64,000 nucleotides of DNA from Erinaceus europaeus. Its lineage: Eukaryota > Chordata > Mammalia > Eulipotyphla > Erinaceidae. Under the pieces are notes generated by a model. It was not told the origin of the DNA, made no database searches, and was given only the letters and a program-made list of their open reading frames with translations. A program made the translations under genes and the position numbers. Position 1 is the stretch's first letter; each line of letters opens with the position of its first letter. Where the stretch lies: contig NC_080175.1 in assembly GCF_950295315.1 (NCBI RefSeq), positions 89,180,161 through 89,244,160 of the forward strand, given 5' to 3'. Positions 1-12,401 of this stretch are shown here, piece after piece.

Positions 1-1627
1 CCAGCCCCTGAGCCAAATTTTTTTATGGGGTGCAGAAGGCTGAGTTGGCAGGCATCTTGAAATTCAGCCCATTCACTTTTCAATGTCTTCAACCAAAGTC
101 TGGACACTGAGGTTTTCCCGTGTCTCAGCATTTACATTTCTTTATTCATCAACATTTAGAAAAAAACATATTTATAAATGTATACCACGACAGTCAAGAA
201 TTTATAATTCTTTATTAAGCTCAAAAGTCTTAGTTTGTTAAAGGTTTTTAAAAATAATATTTATTTTAAGCATCATGTAATCTGTGATAGGAATACTGGT
301 AAGTATGCATAATAATAGTCAAAATTTGTAGATTCGTGGTTTGTTAGTTTATAAAAAAATAGCTCTTGTTTTGTAGACTCTGAAAATGTCTCCATAAAGA
401 AGAGAACTAGTTTGAGCATTTATTATTCTATTAAGTCCTTGTACTCATTCAAATTTCTCACATACTGTTTCCATTTACAAAATGTTATAATGGCCTCAAA
501 AGTTCTAATGAATTTTTAATTGTGAAATGATGATATGACTTTCTAACACTCCAAAGTCATTCATCATTTAATATATTTTACACTGACTGCCTTCTGCTCC
601 TGGTCATCTGAAGCTTACCTACTCCTTTGACAACTTAGCACATGATTTGTCTGAAATAAAACAAGAAATACATTATTTTGCTTTTTGGATTTCTTCCTTA
701 TTATAGTAACTTAAATTGCTTTAATTTAAATTTCTGATTTACATACAGTAACAGCTTAATTAGATTGTTATCTTAGTTTCTTCTGGGAAACCCACTCCGC
801 ATATGAAAGTCTCCATTTTGGGAGCTCCCATGTTAAGCCTGTTTATTTGCAAACATATATCTATTTATTATTCATTGAAAAACTGTCTGTTCATATTTTT
901 GCATATTTTCATCTTTTGAGTTTAAAGAATCTTTGCAAATCATTTAAATATGTTTAAGACACTGTCACTTTCCCAATTAAAAAGTGCTGTTAGCTTGACT
1001 AAAAGATACCATAAGATTAGTTATGAATATAATTTCCCCACTTCTTCCTATGAATAGTCTGCTTTGTAAATGATTATAGTGAACAGTAAAAGCCAAACTA
1101 CATACACTGTGTAAGAGCAAAGACATTTTTTAAATCAATCCGGTTATCTAAATTACACAATTTTCTTTTTTTAAGTTAGTGATTTGCTGCAGTTAAACGA
1201 AATTGAGATTCAAGAAATGATAAAAAGACAGGGAGAGAGAAATTGTTCAATATGTTTTATTTATTTATGTTTATGAAGGAGAGGAGAGATTAAAAAAATA
1301 AAAACAAAACCTAAGGACAATTCAACTTGTAAGATGTATATACTACTATGGAGCTAAAAAATTGAGATTAATTTTAGTAAAAAAGTGTTATGTTACTGAA
1401 AAAAATAGCAGTAGAGATCTCTAAATTTAAAAAATTGTACTGTATTATGTAATTAGATAACTCAGAGCCTTTCAATATGATTTTTAGTTTCAATGACTAG
1501 CAACAAAAATATTGAATTAACTCCCTTTTTTTAGATATGAACCTTATTCAAACATACACTGGAGACAGAAATATAAGTAGATGTTCCTAGATATGAAAGA
1601 AATAGAAGAAATACTTTTAAATTATTT
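1..1627. other. AT-rich unique sequence
   Basis: I recognise no gene, RNA or repeat here. The sequence is AT-rich with short homopolymer runs and frequent stops in all frames. Confidence 0.5.
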
Positions 1628-1834
1628 GTTATTATTTTTATTTATTTATTGGATAGAGACAGTCAAAAATCAAGGGGTAAGGGGAAGTAGAAAGGAAGAG
1701 AGACAGAGAGACATCTGCAGCACTGCTTCACCATTTGCAAAGCTTTCCCCCATAGAGTAGGGACTGGGCTCGAACCTGGGTCCTTGTGCATTGTAACATA
1801 TGTGCTCATCCAGTTGTACCACCACCTGGCACCT
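1628..1834 (-). mobile_element. SINE-B, antisense
   Basis: Read on the minus strand it has a SINE-B head with box B-like GGTTCGAGCCCAG, the GGGGGAAAGCTTTGCAAATGG body and a CTATCCAATAAATAAA tail. It is moderately diverged. The tail lies at the left end, so the element points left. Confidence 0.8.
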
Positions 1835-2079
1835 AGCATAACCTTTTTATTTTATCGATAATTTCAATATTTCTTTCAAAACTGAGCCAGAACTCAACCA
1901 CTGCTTCTCAATATCACTTCCTTATTAGATTAGAAAATTTGGGTCATTCTGTATAATCCCTTGAATTCTCCAAAGCTACTGTTTCTAGTTATCATACTGT
2001 TTCTAGTTATCTAGTAATCATTACTGTATGTTCTTTTATAATGCATTCAACGTTATATATATATATATAGACACATATA

Positions 2080-2405
2080 AGAGACAACATACTGTATTTG
2101 TCTTTCTCTTTCAAACTTGTTTCAGTTAGAATAATGTCCTCAACTCCGGCCATTAAAAAAATCACATAATTTTCTTTATCATAGATGACTAGTATTCTAC
2201 TGTAAATATGCGCACCATGTATCCTATACCCATTCATCTGTTGATAGGTATAAAGTTTGTTCATATATTTTGATTTTTGTAATACTACAACAAATATAAA
2301 AGCACACATATCTCTGATAGACTTTTCTCATTTCCATTTTATAATGACTAGTAGTAGAATTCCTGAATCATTTATAATTTTATTTTTTAATTTATTTAGG
2401 AAACT
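2080..2405 (-). mobile_element. Old L1 fragment, ORF2 end, antisense
   Basis: The text around 2188-2350 (GACTAGTATTCTACTG, then CATCTGTTGATAGG, then a TTTTGTAATACTACAACAAA stretch) follows the antisense order of the mammalian L1 ORF2 C-terminal region. In the sense strand this is the part encoding the Y-M-E-Y-like segment and its downstream sequence. It is strongly diverged and truncated at both ends, so it is an ancient copy. Confidence 0.6.
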
Positions 2406-3454
2406 CTTTTCTTCAAAGCTTAATAAACTAATTTATATTAGTGCTTCCAAGGATATAGTATGGCAGATAGCCACACCAGAGTCACAAAAAGAGAACTATG
2501 GAAAACAGAGCATTATATGTGAGATATTATACCTGGACCTTATACTAAACACAAAGCAAAGACATAGTAAATTATACTAAGCGATGGAAAAAAGAGAGAA
2601 TATTCTATTGAATATTACACATTAAAAAAGTTATCAAACCTAGAATAATAATAATGAAAAGCAGAAGAAACATGCTAATAGGAAAAAATAACGAAATGGG
2701 AATAATCACAGAAGAATCAATAATCACCTTAATTGGAATTGGGTTGTAAGTAAAGTTCATATCGATGGAAGAGAAAATAAAGCTGATGCTACAATACCCT
2801 TGTAAGGCAAAAAAATCTTTGGAACAGAGACTAATAAATAGTAAAATTGGAGAGTGTATATTAAGATACCAAGGCATCAAGAAGACATAATGTTTATTAA
2901 TCTATATGCAGCCCATATAGTAATGTAAGAATATAGGGCATGTTGCTATAGTTTAGATCTGTGACTTTTGCTATAGAACAGAAGTGAACATAATTCTTAA
3001 CTTTGCAACACAACTTGCCCGTAGGTTGGAGAGTGGGTTTGAAGTTAGCACTTGCCAAGGTTGCTATCTTTATACACAGAGCTATACAGGGATCCCCATA
3101 TGGAACCTAATAGCTTTTCTAACCTGGAGGTAATCACTGAAGTTCCAGAAACAAGTTAGCCTAAACATGTATATATTTCCATTCTTTGCTGGTATTTACT
3201 TCTTCTGGATATATTCCCAAAGGCTATCAGTTTCAGTTTCCAGGTGTTCAGGTCTGCTCATCTGGATCTAAGAACTGTGATGCTGGCCACTGTGCTTAAT
3301 TCTTTATCCAGTAACAGTAAAAACTTCCTTATCTTTGAGACCACTGACAAATGCAAAATACAACTCTCAAGGTGTTTTGTTTCTTCCATGGCTACACTGC
3401 ATCTTTGTATCTCCTACTTGTCCTATTGCTATCTTTTTATCTTGCGTCAAGAAA
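2406..3454. other. Unassigned sequence
   Basis: No confident feature. Short stretches such as GGATATATTCCCAAAGG near 3207 recall L1 ORF2/3' sequence but are too short to call. The ORFs present have no family signature. Confidence 0.4.
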
Positions 3455-3605
3455 CAAACAAACCAAAAAGGACTGAGGAAATGGCTCACTGAGATAATAT
3501 GTCTCCACAGAGTTGAAGGAAGCTTTGAAACTGTGATCTCTTTCACCCTTTTTACATCTCTGTCTTCTCTGTCTTTATCAAAAAACAAATATACAGAAAG
3601 CAAAC
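3455..3605 (+). mobile_element. SINE-C-like fragment
   Basis: The order is a tRNA-like start (GGAAATGGCTCACTGAGATAATATG), GAAGGAAGCTTTGAAACTGTG, a CT-rich stretch and an A-rich end. This matches the copies near 7640 and 11585. The family is known to me only from these copies. Confidence 0.45.
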
Positions 3606-4005
3606 AACAAAAGGCTTAAATTAGTCATGTAGTCTTATATCTAACACAACTAGACAATAATAACAATGATGAATTCAGGAAAATAGAAACCTGAGTAATT
3701 GAGTTGATTTAGAACAAAACACACTACAAAAGTAACTGAAAATAGGAATTTATTCTTCAAAAAATAATAATTAATAATAAAATCAACAAACCTTTTGCTA
3801 GGTGAAACAAGAACTAAGATAAAATTGCAAACGGAAGAGAAGCAATTACTACGAATGCTACAGAAATAGAAAGGATAATAAAATTACTATAAATAATATA
3901 TGCCAAGAAGTTGAGTAACATGTAAGTAACAGTTACATTCTTGGGCTTATACAACCTTTCAGGACTAAATCATGAAAAATCATACAATTTGAACAAATAA
4001 CTCAG
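3606..4005. other. AT-rich unique sequence
   Basis: Nothing recognised. Confidence 0.4.
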
Positions 4006-4331
4006 GAGAGGCGGGCGGCAGTGCAGCGGGTTAAGCACACATGGCTCAATGCAATGTGCAAGGACTTGCATAAGGTTCAGGGTTGGAGACCCTGGCTCCC
4101 CACCTGCAGGGGAAGGAGAGGGAGGTCTGTAGGTATCTTTCTCTCCCCTTCTCAGTCTTCTCCTCCTCTCCTGATGTCTCTCTGTCCTATCCAACAATAA
4201 CAGCAGCAATAACAACAATGATAAACAGCAAGGGCAACAAAATGAAAAAAATAAATAATCTCCAGGAACAGTGGATTTGTAGTGGAGGCATGGAGCCTCA
4301 CAGGTAACCCTGGAGGCAAAAATATAAATAA
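4006..4331 (+). mobile_element. SINE-A+
   Basis: It starts with the tRNA-like head (GGCAGTGCAGCGGGTTAAGC). The CCCACCTGCAGGGGAAGG body, CTGTCCTATCCAACAA linker and the extension ending in ACCCTGGAGGCAAA follow. The segment between CTGCAGGGG and the second GGTCTG is partly deleted. Box B is degenerate (GGGTTGGAGACC), so pol III activity is unlikely. Confidence 0.85.
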
Positions 4332-4434
4332 CTAGAAAGAAAATTGAGTAAATGATGAAAAAGCTTCATGTATGAATCTATATGAAATCATTGCTGAATC
4401 ATGAACTAAATATTCAAAGAACATAAGGTACTTT

Positions 4435-4850
4435 TTTTTTTAATTTAAGAAAGGATTAGTGAACAAAAACATAAGGTAGGAGGGGTACAACTCCACACAA
4501 TTCCCACCACCCAATCCCCATAACCCACCCCCTCCCCTGATAGCTTTCCCATTCTCTATCCCTCTGGGAGCATGGACCCAGGGTCATTGTGGGTTGCAGA
4601 AGGTAGAAGGTCTGGCTTCTGTAATTGCTTCCCCGCTGAACATGGGCGTTGACTAGTCGGTCCATACTCCCAGTCTGCCTCTCTCTTTCCCTAATAAGGT
4701 GTGTCTCTGGGGAAGCTGAGCTCCAGGACACATTGGTGGGGTCTTCAATCCAGGGAAGCCTAGCCAGCATCCTGGTGGCATCTGGAACCTGGTGATTGAA
4801 AAAAGAGTTAACATACGAAGCCAAACAAATTGTTGAGCAATCAAGGAACT
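4435..4850 (-). mobile_element. L1 3'UTR end, antisense, 5'-truncated
   Basis: A poly-T run at the left end is the antisense poly(A). The terminal L1 module follows (GGAGGGGTACAACTCCACAC, then GGGAGCATGGACCCAGGG). It breaks off near 4850 after GTTGAGCAATCA. An imperfect TSD may be AAGGTACTTTTTT on the left and AAGGAACTCTTTT on the right. The copy is 5'-truncated and keeps a long open frame on the minus strand (4456-4956), which runs past the element. Confidence 0.8.
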
Positions 4851-5849
4851 CTTTTTTTTCCAACTCTAACACAAAAAAATTGATGCAGCAACAATCCCTA
4901 AGTAATTGTCCAAGGTCACTATTATTCTGGTAACCCAAAACAGATAAATAAATCACTAAATAAAGGAAAGCTACAATCTAATATCTCTGAAGAACATAGA
5001 TACACAAAATACTCAAAAAAAAGCTCATTGTGATCCATTATCAATAGTACAATATAAGAAAATTCATTTACCACAATCAGTAGGGGATTAATGCTAATAA
5101 CATAAGGGTGACAACATACAAGAATCAATAAAGGTAATCCAGAGCATTAAACAAATTGAAAATAAAAATCACATGATCAGATCGGTAGATATAAAAATTA
5201 TTTCACAAAGTAAAGCAAGTATTTATGTCAACACTTTTCAATGAAATGTATAATAATTAAGAGTGATAATGTTGACTGGGAATAGTGTTATCATGCATAT
5301 GGGAAGTCCTGCAATCACATTAAAGAAATCAAAAAAGAAGAAAGAAGCCAAGAAGACTTGCACTAAACAAACAAATGCTATATATACCATATGGAACTAG
5401 AAAAGGAAATAGGGACAAATTATTAATCCCAAAAATTGTAGACAGAAAGGCATAATAAAAAGCAGAGTAAACAAGTGGCATAAGAGAGTAGAAGAAAGAA
5501 CACAGGAGAATTAAAGGAGACTAACAGCTAGCTGATGAGGAGATGCTCTTTGGTCTCCATAGTTTCTCCCCCAACCATCTGTCAAAGCACAGGGAATTCT
5601 GACAATCCAAAATCTATTTATCTGGGCTAAGGCCTTGATAACTGTACAAAGTAATTTAAGACCTATTAGTCATTAGCTTTAATGTCAATTCCTACAGTTT
5701 TACTTAAGTTTACTAAAACATATGTCAGATCCATTGTCATTTAAATGATTAATGTTGAAACTACCAAACCAGTATTAAATAATATCATCTAAAATTAAAG
5801 AATACATTTCAGTGAAGAAGAATGTGATTAATTTTGACAACTAGCTCTG
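4851..5849. other. AT-rich unique sequence
   Basis: No repeat or gene recognised. Confidence 0.4.
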
Positions 5850-5955
5850 TTATTGCGATATAATTTTCTTAGCTTTCTAACCATCAGTGCCTCATCAATA
5901 AAACTAGAAGCATTAAGCACTGCTTTTCAGGGAAATTACAGAGCTGAAAGGAAAC
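5850..5955 (+). mobile_element. MIR-like fragment
   Basis: TTTCTTAGCTTTCTAACCATCAGTGCCTCATCAATAAAAC follows the MIR core order (CTTAACCTCTCTGTGCCTCAGTTTCCTCATCTGTAAAA). The match is by eye and the copy is highly diverged. Confidence 0.4.
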
Positions 5956-6163
5956 AAACCACTATCACGAGACTTGTCCTAAATTAATCATCTATCTGAT
6001 AACTGACCTTCAAGGGAAAGTTACACAATGTGAAGCTAAACATCAGGTTTCTGTGGAGGTATAGGGAGGTATAGGTATAAAATAGGGAAAACAAAACAAA
6101 CTGAATTAATTTAAATAAACAATATTGTATTGTTTATTTATATTAATAATAGAAATAAAAGTG

Positions 6164-6440
6164 TTGGGAGTTGGGCTGTAGAGCAGTGGGTTAAGCGCAG
6201 GTTACGCAAAGCACAAGGACCAGCTTAAGGTGGAGAGCCCTGGCTCTCCACCTGCAGGGGAGTCGCTTCACCAGTGGTGAAGCAGGTCTGCAGGTGTTTA
6301 TCTTTCTCTCCCCCTCTCTGTCTCCCCCCTCCTCTCTCCAATTCTGTCCTATCCAGCAACAAAGACAACAATAATAACTACAACAATAAAACAACAAGGG
6401 CAATAAAAGGGGATAAATAAATAAAATAAATATAAAAAAT
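6164..6440 (+). mobile_element. SINE-A
   Basis: It has box A TAGAGCAGTGGG, a full body with GGGGAGTCGCTTCACCAG, and the tail GGGCAATAAAAGGGGATAAA. A short TSD is suggested by AAAGTGTT on the left and GAAGTGTT on the right. The box B region is altered. Confidence 0.9.
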
Positions 6441-6456
6441 AAATCGAAGTGTTTCT

Positions 6457-6676
6457 TTTTTTAGCCTTTTACATAATCTTTATCTGTTTATTGGCTAGAG
6501 TCAGTCAGAAATTGAGAGAGAAGGGGGAATAGAGAGGAAGAGAGACAGAGAGACACATGCAGACTTGCTTCACCACTCATAGAGCTTTCCCCCTGACAGT
6601 TGAGACCAAGACTTCAAACCTGGGTCCTTGTCATGTAAGAACTGTGTTCAACCAGCTGTGCCACCATACAGCCCTG
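6457..6676 (-). mobile_element. SINE-B, antisense
   Basis: A poly-T and TTTATTGGCTAGAG tail on the left is followed by GCTTTCCCCCTGACAG and a head ending in CAGCTGTGCCACCATACAGCCC. It lies almost directly after the SINE-A at 6164 and points the opposite way. Confidence 0.8.
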
Positions 6677-7305
6677 AAATCAAAACATTTCTCTGTCTTT
6701 CATATGCTTCAGTATTCTCTTTTACTACAATGAAATTATGTCCTACAGTATTTATGTTTTCCAGCATTATTTCCTCACAAAACAATCTTTTGATGAAATT
6801 TGAAATTCACAAATAGTTGTATAATGACAAAGGATAATTTTAATTTCTCAAATGCTTAATTTTAGGGAGAAGGAAGACTCAGAGCCAAATAAGCAAATTA
6901 ATTTGGAGATTGTTTAAAATCGTTTTCTACAAATATATCCTGTTTCTTCTTGCTAGTATTGCTCTAAAGGAATAAAGTACAACTATTAACTTTCAGCTTA
7001 TAACATTCCCAACATTTATATGAGTATTTTAAAAATAATTTTACAGTTTTTATAATCTATTGAAAGTAACATCAGGAACTTAAGAACTGGAGAAATGAAA
7101 CAAGGAATAAGAAGCATTGAAGATTGTATTGTTGAGCTCACCCTGACCAAGGTCCTTTGTGACCTTAGTGTAAACTCTGTTGACTACTTCCAAATTATCC
7201 CTATGAGGTGTGTTGTATTGAAAAAAGTCAGATACATATTTCTGAAATAAAGTATGATTCTATCTTAAAAAAAAATGACTTAAAATTTAAAGTTCAGAGA
7301 ATTAG
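6677..7305. other. AT-rich unique sequence
   Basis: Nothing recognised. Confidence 0.4.
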
Positions 7306-7309
7306 CCTT

Positions 7310-7430
7310 CTGGGTGGGGCATATGCCTTACTCTATGTATGGCTCAGACTCCAATCTCAGGACTACTTGTGGAATAGGAAAGCTATGAAACTGGAGTGAA
7401 CTCCAGTACTGTGGTGTCTTTACTACCTAC
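7310..7430 (+). mobile_element. Possible tRNA-SINE relic
   Basis: It has SINE-like order (a GGGTGGGGCATATGCC head and GACTCCAATCTCAGGAC in box B position, then GGAATAGGAAAGCTATGAAACTGG). It is too diverged to place in a family. Confidence 0.3.
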
Positions 7431-7479
7431 CTAGTAACAGCAAAGTAATCAGGGAAGAGAGGAGAAGAGAGGGAACTGG

Positions 7480-7545
7480 GAGGTGACACTGGTCCTTGCA
7501 CATTTTAACATATGCACTCAACCAGGTGTGCTACCACCCGTCCAC
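7480..7545 (-). mobile_element. SINE-B head fragment, antisense
   Basis: Only the head is left: GGTCCTTGCACATTTTAACATATGC then CAACCAGGTGTGCTACCACC. The body and tail are replaced by GA-rich sequence. Confidence 0.5.
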
Positions 7546-7639
7546 CTATTATTTCCTGTAATATGTACATACTTGTAATAGTCTAAGTGAAAATGAGATT
7601 AAATCAAGCATTTCTAAAATGTAGTATTTTTTGGGCAAG

Positions 7640-7687
7640 ACACAAGATCAAGTCTGACCTCCATCACACTGGAGGAAGCTTTGGTGC

Positions 7688-7724
<37 letters not shown>

Positions 7725-7780
7725 CCTCCCTTCCTCCATCCCTCCCTCCCTCTCTCTCTGTGTGTGTTTCTTTAATATTG
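7640..7780 (+). mobile_element. SINE-C-like copy with CT tract
   Basis: CACACTGGAGGAAGCTTTGGTG leads into a long CT microsatellite. The same junction is seen in weaker form at 3520 and 11715, so the CT tract looks like the expanded pyrimidine tail of a SINE. Confidence 0.45.
7688..7771 (+). repeat. (CT)n and CT-rich microsatellite
   Basis: About 15 CT units, then CCTCCCTTCC-type degenerate repeats and a short GT run. Confidence 0.9.
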
Positions 7781-7789
7781 TTTCATTTA

Positions 7790-7930
7790 TTCTAATGAAA
7801 AAAAGATACAGGGAGAGTGAAGGAGACCAGAGCACGGTTCGGCTCTGGGATCTCAGAGCCTCAGGCATACAAGTTTTGCTTATTTGTTTGTTTTTTTGCA
7901 TAGAAGTTATGCTACTATTTTCCCAACACT
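7790..7930 (-). mobile_element. SINE-D, antisense, extended form
   Basis: Reading left to right: an A/GA-rich segment, CCAGAGCACGGTTCGGCTCTGG, TCAGAGCCTCAGGCATACAAG and AGTTATGCTACTA. These are the SINE-D blocks in antisense order. Confidence 0.6.
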
Positions 7931-8013
7931 GTCTCTCTCTAGCTGAGAAATCAGCCTGGAGCAGTGAAGTAACAGTAATGAAAAAAAAAGTGCATTTGTT
8001 CATATTTGTTTAA

Positions 8014-9765
8014 GAATTTCAGAGTTTTTAGAAGAACTCTAATTACCTTGGTGAGTTTGTGAGGTTAGAGGTTAATTAAGAGCAAAACCAAATGAAATAT
8101 CAGTCATTGCTCAGAAATTTGATTTTAATTTAATTATAGTCAAGTACAACATTGATCTCATCACATGCAAAGCACAGGACACTAATGGAAAAAGTGAATT
8201 AATTGTCCCAAATGATTATATACATCAAATACATATACAGGCACAAAAGACCTCTCAATAATGTCAGTCTCTCTTGAAATATAAAAATGACCTTCCAAGA
8301 ATTACCAAGTACCCTTTTTAAGGAGAGTCTATCAATAAGACATATGTATATGTTAACTCATTTTCATAAGCTTTTTATATAGATTTGATTTCTGAAAACC
8401 TCCCAAACTAATAAAATATCAATGTTATTACTATGAGGAACAAAGGAGTAAATGTTTGCTACATTTATTACAAAAGTTTTCACTTTATTCTACATGGTGT
8501 GAGGAGTACTTGATTTAATGCTTTAAGCTTTATTATTTATGATATATATTTAGTCTATAGACATTCAACACTGTCAAAATTCACATTCTTGATGGAATCC
8601 TTAGAACATACAATTTACCATAATACTTCACCTAGTACCTTTTTGAAAATAATGTTTTCTGAGTTTCTTTATTACTATGATCTTTGTTACAACTACTTAT
8701 AAAATATTATTTTTACATTACAGATGTTATCCTCTATAAGAATAGTTTGTACTATAAAAGAATTATTAATAAACACAATTGGCATAGATCCTTATTTGAA
8801 ATCAATTTACTCAGCATTTGCTTTAAAAACATTCAAATAGATGAATTTTTTTCACATATCTAGTTTCTTTTGCTTTGAACTAGCCAATTTATGCGACCTT
8901 CTGTTAGTTACTTAAAAACATATTCTCCATACTTAGTTCACTACTGACCAATTTGTGATACACAGAGGGAACTCTAGGAGTCCATTTAGATGACATATAG
9001 AAACATGCTCTTTTTTTATTTCACTGAGTATGACTTTAAGAAGAGAATAGGGAAATTAATTTTTCATAATATCCCTGAGTTCTCTAAAAATGGTATGTTC
9101 TGCTGATTCTAGAGATAGTCAGAAGCCTATGTAGACAGTTGTTTAAAACACATGTATGCAATAACTATACAGTCTAGAAAACTAGCAGTCAATATGGAAG
9201 AAATTTAATCAAACTTAATTGATGAATTTGAGCAAGGTAATAGAAATCAACTGCCTACAATCAACCACTTTTAAGATCTTTGTTTATTTACTTTCATTTC
9301 CATAATATTCTATTGAATAAAATCAATAGTTATAAATAATCCATTAACATAGTCAAAATAATTAAGAAACAGATTAAAATGGCCTACATTGCTCAAGGGC
9401 CAACTATTTTTTGAAATTACTTTTGTCAAGAAAGTGTTTAAAATAATTCTCCATCTACCTATAATTAATCTACCTATAATTATGTAGGTAAGCTCCTCTT
9501 CAAGTTTAGAGCAGTTTGCAATCACACTGAATTTATAAGGAATCCTTTTACAATTAAGTGTTTTATGGTAAGAAATTTAGGGCATCCATGTGAATACAAT
9601 GTCTGTGAACAACAAATGCTGAGAATTACAGCAGGTCAATATGCAGTCTTTGTAGCACCATGTGAAAGGCTGTTCCTTAGCAGTGAACTGGTGAGGTGAA
9701 TAATTCAAGTAAGAATTGACATTGCCGGAGGCCAAATTGCTGAAATATTTCTAGATTAGAATTAT
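8014..9765. other. AT-rich unique sequence
   Basis: About 1.75 kb without a recognisable repeat, gene or RNA. This is one of the longer repeat-free stretches of the window. Confidence 0.4.
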
Positions 9766-9769
9766 AAGA

Positions 9770-10110
9770 ACATGAGAGATTTTTGGAGAGAGAATAAAGG
9801 TCATTTGGTCCATCAAGGCATATCCTTTTTAGTACTCCATTTCCCCAAGGACGGCATCTAATTGTTTCTTGAATGACATCCCTGCTTTTTGCCTCAACAA
9901 CTTTGTCTGCAGGCACTTCTAAGCATTTATTATTCTCCACATGAAAAGGTACTTTCTGAAATATGTGCTGAATTTATTTTTTAATTTCCATTTATGTCTT
10001 CCTGTCCTATAATCTGTGGTAAAATGGAAATTATAATTTGGGTTGGCATTATCTATGGCAATTAAAACTTTATATGCTTCAAATCAGACATGTCCTTAAA
10101 AATCACATGT
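9770..10110 (-). mobile_element. Ancient CR1/L3-like LINE relic, antisense
   Basis: The succession AAGGTCATTTGGTCCATCAA, TAGTACTCCATTTCCCCAAG, CTAATTGTTTCTTGAATGAC, GCCTCAACAACTTTGTCTGC, TTTCCATTTATGTCTTCCTG and ACTTTATATGCTTCAAATCA follows the antisense order of the CR1/L3 LINE 3' region as I know it from amniote genomes. Such elements were inactive long before hedgehogs arose. A copy this readable in a fast-diverging lineage may have been kept for a reason. The family call is by eye; L3 versus another CR1 clade cannot be decided. Confidence 0.55.
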
Positions 10111-10509
10111 CGAAATTTACAGTCCTAACAACTAGCTATGTATAGCAAAGAGTGGTCAGGATCTAAGACAAAACATTTTACAGTTCTAACATTCATATCT
10201 CTTCAAGTAGTTATTATGCCTTTTTCAAAACAGGGACTATAAACAGATAAAAAGTAGAGGAATTCATTGATTTGTAGTTCTTGTCACTGTGTATCTGTAT
10301 TAGTAATTATAGATAGAGCATGTATATGAATATATATATAATACATGTGTATGCTCAACAGATAGATGCTTTAATACCATATAATACGATATTATAAAAA
10401 GAATCATATATAAAAGCTAGCATGTTAATAATATGTGCATATGTTCTGATTTTTTTCTAGAACGAAATTGAGAAAAGTACTAGAATCTAATACTATATAA
10501 ATATATATT

Positions 10510-10625
10510 TTAAGAGATAGTGTGCAGGCGTGGCACACAGGATTTGCATGTGAAAGTTTCCAGGTTGGTTCCATCCTTGGCAACCACTAAGAGCCAGAAC
10601 TTAGTGGTGCTATAAAAAACAAACA
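10510..10625 (+). mobile_element. SINE-D-like relic
   Basis: A tRNA-like start, GAAAGTTTCCAGGTTGGTTCCATCC, then AAGAGCCAGAACTTAGTGGTGCT and a short A-rich tail. It is diverged. Confidence 0.4.
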
Positions 10626-11104
10626 AAAACTCTCTTGTTGTTATTTCAAATCAAGTAATGATTTTGTTGACTTTTCATTAGTTACACCAAATAGTAATGG
10701 CAATCAATGTAGCCACAAGTGTATAGATAATGCATGTGAAATTCACCATATATCCAATCTGCTGGATAAATAAAATTGCAGCAATAAACTTCACACTTAG
10801 GGACATTCTGAAAAGCACATACATATACATATACACATATACATACACATACACATATATAACATATTTTATAAAATATGCATTTATATTATATAAATAT
10901 TATATGGAATATTTATCACATTCTATATACATAAATAAATGAAATGTTAAATATATATGTATATACACTTAAAGACAAAATTCTTACCATATGTATGTAT
11001 CCTTTCCTAAAATCAATTAAGTTTTAGAAAATCAACCATTTTATTTCAATGATATTGTGTGAAATGTTATTTGAGTCAAACATTATAATAACACTTCCAT
11101 TAAA
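10626..11104. other. AT-rich sequence with TA/CA tracts
   Basis: Apart from degenerate (TACACA)n around 10819-10860 nothing is recognised. Confidence 0.4.
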
Positions 11105-11116
11105 ATATTGGTTTGT

Positions 11117-11391
11117 GGAGTCTGGCAGTAGCACAGTGGTTTAAGTGCATGTGGCATGAAACACAAGGACCAGTGTAAAGATCTGGGTTCGAGCCCCCCA
11201 CTCCCCACATGCAAGGAGGTCGCTTCACAAGTGGTGAAGAGGTCTGTGGATGTCTATCTTTCTCTTCCCTTCTGTCTTCCCCTCCTCTCTATTTCTTTAT
11301 TTCTAACAGTGACAATATCAACAACAACAATAATAACCATAACAACAATAAAAAAAACAACATGGGAAACAAAAGGAAAAAAAATATATAT
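11117..11391 (+). mobile_element. SINE-A with perfect TSD
   Basis: A full-length copy with box A TAGCACAGTGGT and an intact box B GGGTTCGAGCC. It is flanked by a perfect 12-bp TSD, ATATTGGTTTGT, at 11105-11116 and 11392-11403. Confidence 0.93.
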
Positions 11392-11584
11392 ATATTGGTT
11401 TGTTCTGATGTAATCATACATCCAGACTTATCCAATCAAAGAAACCTTCTCTTAAAATACACTGCCACAGTAAATGGGTCTGTTCCAGTAGGGTTTTGTT
11501 CTCAATTGTGGGGAAAGAATGATTTGTTTCCTCTTAGTTATCGAGTTGCAAATATGTAACTTGTAACAAGGGATAGCACAGTGT

Positions 11585-11795
11585 TATGATGGCATGTAGA
11601 CCACCAGATGTGAGTAAGATGGCTGTTCAAGGACTGGTGAAGTAGTTCCCTTGGATAATGCACTCTCTTGCCACAGGCTCAACCCAGGTTTGATCTTGCC
11701 CCAGCATATTGAAAGAAGCTTCATTATTGGGGTATCTTTCACTCTCTCTGCCCTTTTCTCTGTTTATGGATCTAAAACAACCAACAAACAAACAC
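11585..11795 (+). mobile_element. SINE-C-like copy
   Basis: A tRNA-like head (GAAGTAGTTCCCTTGGATAATGC), box B-like CAGGTTTGATC, then GAAAGAAGCTTCATTATTGGGG and a CT-rich and A-rich end. It is related to the copies at 3455 and 7640. Confidence 0.45.
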
Positions 11796-11937
11796 TGGAA
11801 ACCAGTTTTAAGGTGGAACTAAAGTCCAATCTGAATTTACAATTTTCAGTTCCACAGTCAATAAACTTCACATCATTTAAACCTGTTGAAGTTGAAGTTT
11901 TAAACCTCAAACGAAAATATTAAAACCAGTTATCTCT

Positions 11938-12117
11938 GGGGGCCAGACAGTGGTGCACCTGGCTAAATGCTCACAGTATTCAAGCCCTCGTCCCCACCTG
12001 CAGGAGGAAATTTTCAGGAGCTGTGAAGCAGGGCTGCAGGTGTCTCTCTCTGTCTCCCTTCCCCTCTCAATTTCTCACTGTGTGTATCCAATAATAAATA
12101 AAAAATATTTTTTAAAA
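11938..12117 (+). mobile_element. SINE-B, box B region deleted
   Basis: It has the head GTGGTGCACCTGGCTAAATGC, a deleted box B region, GCAGGAGGAAATTTTCAGG and a tail with CCAATAATAAATAAA. The deletion removes the internal promoter. Confidence 0.8.
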
Positions 12118-12401
12118 AACTGGTGATCATTTTTTATCTTATGCTTCCTTGCCTTACTGCTTTTCACCAAATGTTGGTGTTCTCAATATATGTATAAGTT
12201 TGGGACATTGCAGGTTATAATTATGCTATCTCCTAAACTTTATTCTTAAAGAATACAAATATCATTAGAAATAATTAAAATACTATACCGGCAGTAGTCT
12301 ATAGGTTACAAAGACATGCGTTCAAATAAACAAGTATGCAGAAAATGCATGTGTACACTCAAATATATATACATACCCACTTAAAAAAAAATAAAGGAAG
12401 T

